Shown: positions 14,164 through 17,020 of the stretch, piece after piece | How positions within the stretch are numbered: position 1 is the first letter of the stretch | Layout of the letters: each line of letters begins with the position of its first letter | From: an uncultured Carnobacterium sp. | Lineage (GTDB): Bacteria; Bacillota; Bacilli; Lactobacillales; Aerococcaceae | Length of the DNA stretch: 17,020 nucleotides | NCBI GenBank assembly: GCA_905371865.1 | Contig: CAJPNA010000010.1 | Coordinates: 1-17,020 of the forward strand | Direction: 5' to 3' | The notes under the pieces: model-generated | Told to the model about the DNA's origin: nothing | The model's input: only the letters and a program-made list of their open reading frames with translations | The model's database searches: none | Translations under genes and position numbers: made by a program

Positions 14164-14180
14164 CTTATAGTCTATTTAAA
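14164..14180 (-). promoter_or_regulatory. CiaR-like direct repeat upstream of htrA
   Basis: On the minus strand TTTAAA-TAGAC-TATAAG has the layout TTTAAG-N5-TTTAAG of streptococcal CiaR sites, each half with 5 of 6 bases. It lies about 65 to 80 bases before htrA, which is a CiaR target in streptococci. No convincing -10 element with proper spacing was seen, and AT-rich DNA makes chance matches common. Confidence 0.3.
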
Positions 14181-14205
14181 AATCTCTTGCATTATTCCTA
14201 AGAAG

Positions 14206-15009
14206 TTAAACTTCAAATAAACTTGTAGGCTCATACGGATCCGTATGAAATAATTCGAAGGAGTGATGAACTCCTTTATCATGAGTTTTAAATACAGTTT
14301 CTGCTGTTTGATAAGCAATTTCTTTCATATTATTATCTTGACTTAAATGGCCTAAATAAATTCGTTTGGTTTGATCTCCAAGCATTTCACACATCGCTAG
14401 AGCCCCATCATCATTGGATAAATGGCCTTTATCGCTTAAGATTCGTTGTTTTAAATGCCACGCATAAGGTCCCATTCTTAACATTTCCAAATCATGATTG
14501 CTCTCGATTAAATACGCATTGGCATTTTTTAACAGAGCTCGAAGTTTATCACTTACATATCCAGTATCTGTTAGCATAACAAATTGGCGTTGATCCTTTT
14601 GGAAGCTATAAAATTGTGGAGCCGCCGCATCATGAGAAACGGCAAAACTCATCACATCAATATCTCCAAAAGTTAATGTATCTCCTGTATTAAAGATTTC
14701 TTGCTGCTCTAGAGCTACCTTTCCAATTTTACTGGACATTGCTGCCCATGTTTTTTCGTTTGCATAAATAGGAATGCCATATTTTCTTGCAAGAACACCT
14801 ATTCCCTTGATATGATCCGAATGCTCGTGAGTCACTAAAATGGCATCAATATCAGATACGGATCGATTTATTTTTTCCATCTGAGCACTAATAGCTTTAC
14901 CAGTGAGTCCACAATCCACTAATAATTTTTGCTTAGGAGTCTCGATATAAGTCGCATTACCTGAACTCCCACTCGCTAATAAACTCACTTTAAAACCTAA
15001 CTCTTGCAT
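14206..15009 (-). CDS. walJ: WalJ (YycJ/VicX), metallo-beta-lactamase-fold hydrolase
   Basis: Cytosolic metallo-hydrolase always found with the WalRK system; a nuclease role linked to DNA repair or replication has been proposed, but its real substrate is not settled. The 267 residues show the MBL signature THEHSDH (60-66, HxHxDH), preceded by the glycine stretch LLASGSSGNATYIE near the N-end, further metal-site candidates at H126 (VSHDA) and D148 (LTDTG), and the family motif ESNHD (169-173), ending with GHLS and a late H. The ATG at 15009 has AAGGGA upstream. It begins 12 bases after the walI stop, so it is part of the walH-walI-walJ(-htrA) transcript. Length and motifs are normal. Confidence 0.95.
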   Translation of the reverse strand: MQELGFKVSLLASGSSGNATYIETPKQKLLVDCGLTGKAISAQMEKINRSVSDIDAILVTHEHSDHIKGIGVLARKYGIPIYANEKTWAAMSSKIGKVALEQQEIFNTGDTLTFGDIDVMSFAVSHDAAAPQFYSFQKDQRQFVMLTDTGYVSDKLRALLKNANAYLIESNHDLEMLRMGPYAWHLKQRILSDKGHLSNDDGALAMCEMLGDQTKRIYLGHLSQDNNMKEIAYQTAETVFKTHDKGVHHSFELFHTDPYEPTSLFEV

Positions 15010-15021
15010 ACTATGTCCCTT

Positions 15022-15885
15022 CTATTGTTGTTGCACTGTTTGTGTTGTTGTGTTATTAGTTGTTGCACGTTGTGTTTGCGTATTCGTTGTTTCCAAGGTT
15101 TCATTCGTTAACACGGTTCCATGAATCGCATCTACACGTCGTGCCACTAATTGACCATCTGCTTGACGAATTTCAACATACCAAGCAGGAGAATAAATGG
15201 AAAACTCTTTTAGTACTAATGATTGGAAGTAAGATAGCTTAACCGTTGAAACTATTGATTTTGCTGGAATTTTCCCCGCTAGGAATAAAACTTCAACAGC
15301 GCTTTGTGCAGTGATTAGACTTCTCTTATTTCCAAGTACTTGCACATTCCCTGCATAGGTCTGTTCATAACTAACTGCTTGGTCATTCGCATTCAATGTG
15401 ACTATAATTTGGCTGGTTCCGTCCATAATACTCAATTTATCAGCTTTTTGTGCATAAATCACCTTACGTGTGGTAGCATTATAAGAAGACCATACATATT
15501 TATCACCGAATAAAACCTTATTATTGATAAAGTTTGTTAAGGTATTAAAGCTCTCCTCATTTATCGTAGTCGATAAACCTAACTGAATCGGTGGTAGCAA
15601 TTCTGCAGTGATGACATTTTTTTCCAATGTGACGCTTTGATTTTGTAAATTATTCAAACCTGGCCCGATTGAAACGGGTGTTAATTGGATAATCGGAGCT
15701 GTTTCGTCCGTTGAAGGTAATGACGGCAATGTAATTCCATCTTGTTTCATCTGATCAATAACATTAATACTCGAATTCAAGGGTGTTTTCGACTCTACCT
15801 TTTTCTGCCAAACGAGTCCAAATAGGAATACATCTAGGAAAAAGAAACAAACAATCAATACGATTGCACTTCTTCTAAAATCCAT
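15022..15885 (-). CDS. walI: WalI (YycI), regulator of WalK
   Basis: Membrane-anchored extracytoplasmic protein that, together with WalH, adjusts the WalK sensor kinase; it inhibits it in Bacillus and activates it in Staphylococcus. The start chosen is the ATG at 15885 (MDFRRSAIVL), because AGGAGG lies 8 bases upstream; the GTG at 15894 would overlap that site. This gives 287 residues. One transmembrane segment spans about 7-27, followed by an outside domain with the YycI-type strands (ITLPSLPS, then LSIMDGTSQIIVTLNANDQ, VLFLAGKIPA, WYVEIRQADG near the end). The last 25 residues are rich in T, N and Q, low in complexity. It overlaps walH by 11 bases, so translation is coupled. Identity rests on synteny and topology more than on motifs. 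Confidence 0.9.
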   Translation of the reverse strand: MDFRRSAIVLIVCFFFLDVFLFGLVWQKKVESKTPLNSSINVIDQMKQDGITLPSLPSTDETAPIIQLTPVSIGPGLNNLQNQSVTLEKNVITAELLPPIQLGLSTTINEESFNTLTNFINNKVLFGDKYVWSSYNATTRKVIYAQKADKLSIMDGTSQIIVTLNANDQAVSYEQTYAGNVQVLGNKRSLITAQSAVEVLFLAGKIPAKSIVSTVKLSYFQSLVLKEFSIYSPAWYVEIRQADGQLVARRVDAIHGTVLTNETLETTNTQTQRATTNNTTTQTVQQQ

Positions 15886-17020
15886 CTCCTTCACCTCCTA
15901 CTGTTTGTTTGTTTACAGTATCTCCCGCTTTTTTCTCATTTTTTAACTCTGATAGTGTCTTCCATCTGTTTTTTATTTTTATATACCAAGTTGGAATGAA
16001 CTCTACAATTTGATTGTTTTCACTACTGGTCGTCCAAGAATAACCAATTCGAATCTCTTCGATTTCATTCATAGAGAAACCTTCATTAAGCAGTTCCACC
16101 ACAATATCTTTTCCACCGACAATCGATACTTTTTTACTCTTTGAGGGTAGAGGCGTTTGCGCAATTAAAGATGATGTTCTTAATTTTTCAATTCCATGCG
16201 CAGTAGCTTTTACTTGAGTCATCCCTTCTCTTCCGCTAGAAAGAATTGGATAAGAGCTCACATAACGAACATACTCCACTATATTGGAACTTAAATCTAC
16301 TGAAGAAAAACTCATTCCAAGTTGCCATCCGCCTAGACGCTTCATCTGTGTAAAAGTCTGCGTTAAGTTATTAGTATATAAGAGTATTTCTTCTCCTGGT
16401 TTATTTTCAAAGAAAGTTATAATATTGGTTGTACGATCCATCTTCAATTGAGATAAATTATCATTATACACCACACTCTTTCCGTCTCCACGTGTTCTAA
16501 TTTCCGTTTGATTTGTAAAGAGTTGACGAATATAAAAAGTAATTGGAATCTGTTCAATCAAATACGCAGATTGTTCAACCATTACCTTATCTTGTTCGAC
16601 AAAGAATTGCTTTGTCTTTCCTCGATACGATTCTACTTCATAAAATTCATCTGTTTTATACAATGCTTCCATCTTCGCATTTAAAGTTTCATCGATTTTT
16701 GCACTGTATATATTCTTATTTTCATCATTGACAAAGTACGCAGTATGCGAATCATCCGTTCGAATAACAATCCGTGAAAATGTCTCATTAACATAATCAT
16801 CATTCAATCCATCAAAATAACGATTCATAATTCCGAAAGAAATCAAACCGTCAAATAAGATTTGCGAATGAGCTTCTCTTAAAACAAGGTTTTCATAACT
16901 AATATCATCTAATTTAGACAAACGTGTTGTATTCGAAAAGCTTTTTGATAAAAGGGTATTTAATTCTCTTAGAATCGACATTTGGCTTGTCATTTCAAAC
17001 TTATTATTATTATTATTTGT
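15875..17020 (-). CDS. walH: WalH (YycH), regulator of WalK, N-terminus cut by window
   Basis: Extracytoplasmic partner of WalI in control of WalK. The frame is still open at position 17020 (TNNNNNKFEMTSQMSIL), so the real start and the N-terminal transmembrane anchor lie outside; about 381 residues are visible and some 50 seem to be missing. The ATG at 16993 is an internal methionine without a proper ribosome site and is not the start. The visible part is soluble and mixed alpha/beta, as in the known YycH fold, with YVRYVSSYPILSSGREG and a C-terminal stretch ending in WYIKIKNRWKTLSEL. The C-end is short and polar and overlaps walI by 11 bases. A small ATT tandem repeat at 17003-17017 codes for five asparagines. 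walK and walR should lie upstream, past the window. Confidence 0.9.
   Translation of the reverse strand, partial: TNNNNNKFEMTSQMSILRELNTLLSKSFSNTTRLSKLDDISYENLVLREAHSQILFDGLISFGIMNRYFDGLNDDYVNETFSRIVIRTDDSHTAYFVNDENKNIYSAKIDETLNAKMEALYKTDEFYEVESYRGKTKQFFVEQDKVMVEQSAYLIEQIPITFYIRQLFTNQTEIRTRGDGKSVVYNDNLSQLKMDRTTNIITFFENKPGEEILLYTNNLTQTFTQMKRLGGWQLGMSFSSVDLSSNIVEYVRYVSSYPILSSGREGMTQVKATAHGIEKLRTSSLIAQTPLPSKSKKVSIVGGKDIVVELLNEGFSMNEIEEIRIGYSWTTSSENNQIVEFIPTWYIKIKNRWKTLSELKNEKKAGDTVNKQTVGGEGDGF

Noticed and set aside
17003..17017. ATT trinucleotide repeat as a phase-variation switch in walH
   Set aside because: Changes by whole triplets would only alter the number of asparagines and not shift the frame.
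1..17020. CRISPR array, prophage or defence island
   Set aside because: No regularly spaced direct repeats, integrase, phage or defence-type genes were found; apart from the possible IS end no mobile genes are present.

Overview
The window looks like chromosomal DNA of a low-GC Gram-positive of the order Lactobacillales. The grounds are strong AGGAGG-type ribosome sites, an LPXTG surface protein with streptococcal-type SHIRT repeats, an AdcCB-type zinc importer, an MsmK-type sugar ATPase, and a WalH-WalI-WalJ-HtrA cluster. The family may be Carnobacteriaceae or Aerococcaceae (for example a Granulicatella relative), but that is a guess from gene content only.

Layout. 1-1132 (+): the end of a Cof-type HAD phosphatase followed at once by a small ASCH-domain protein, closed by a terminator. 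1350-2177 (+): purR, the purine regulator, behind a long AT-rich palindrome. 2260-3198 (-): an AEC-family carrier with its own promoter. 3304-4766 (-): adcC-adcB, zinc import ATPase and permease, overlapping by 52 bp. 4956-6233 (-): a sortase-anchored surface protein. 6234-6660: a gene-free stretch with a possible insertion-sequence end and a 183-bp structured inverted-repeat element. 6661-9762 (-): a tight dut-radA-yacL operon. 10015-11118 (+): an msmK-like sugar ABC ATPase with no transporter partner here. 11185-11651 (-): tRNA-Ser(CGA) and a small unknown ORF, apparently one transcript. 11871-12350 (-): rlmH. 12351-12865: gene-free, with five perfect DnaA boxes and several near matches, resembling a replication origin. 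12866-17020 (-): walH (cut by the window end), walI, walJ and htrA.

Functional view. The right end is the accessory part of the WalRK cell-envelope regulon (walR and walK would lie beyond position 17020), ending in the HtrA surface protease. The DnaA-box cluster sits between htrA and rlmH. Streptococci also have htrA and rlmH beside oriC, but there parB and dnaA are next to them, and neither is in this window. The middle carries genome-maintenance genes (dut, radA). The left is nutrient uptake and purine control.

The observations most worth a second look are the DnaA-box cluster without dnaA, the structured element after yacL, and the tRNA-Ser that seems to share a transcript with an unknown ORF.
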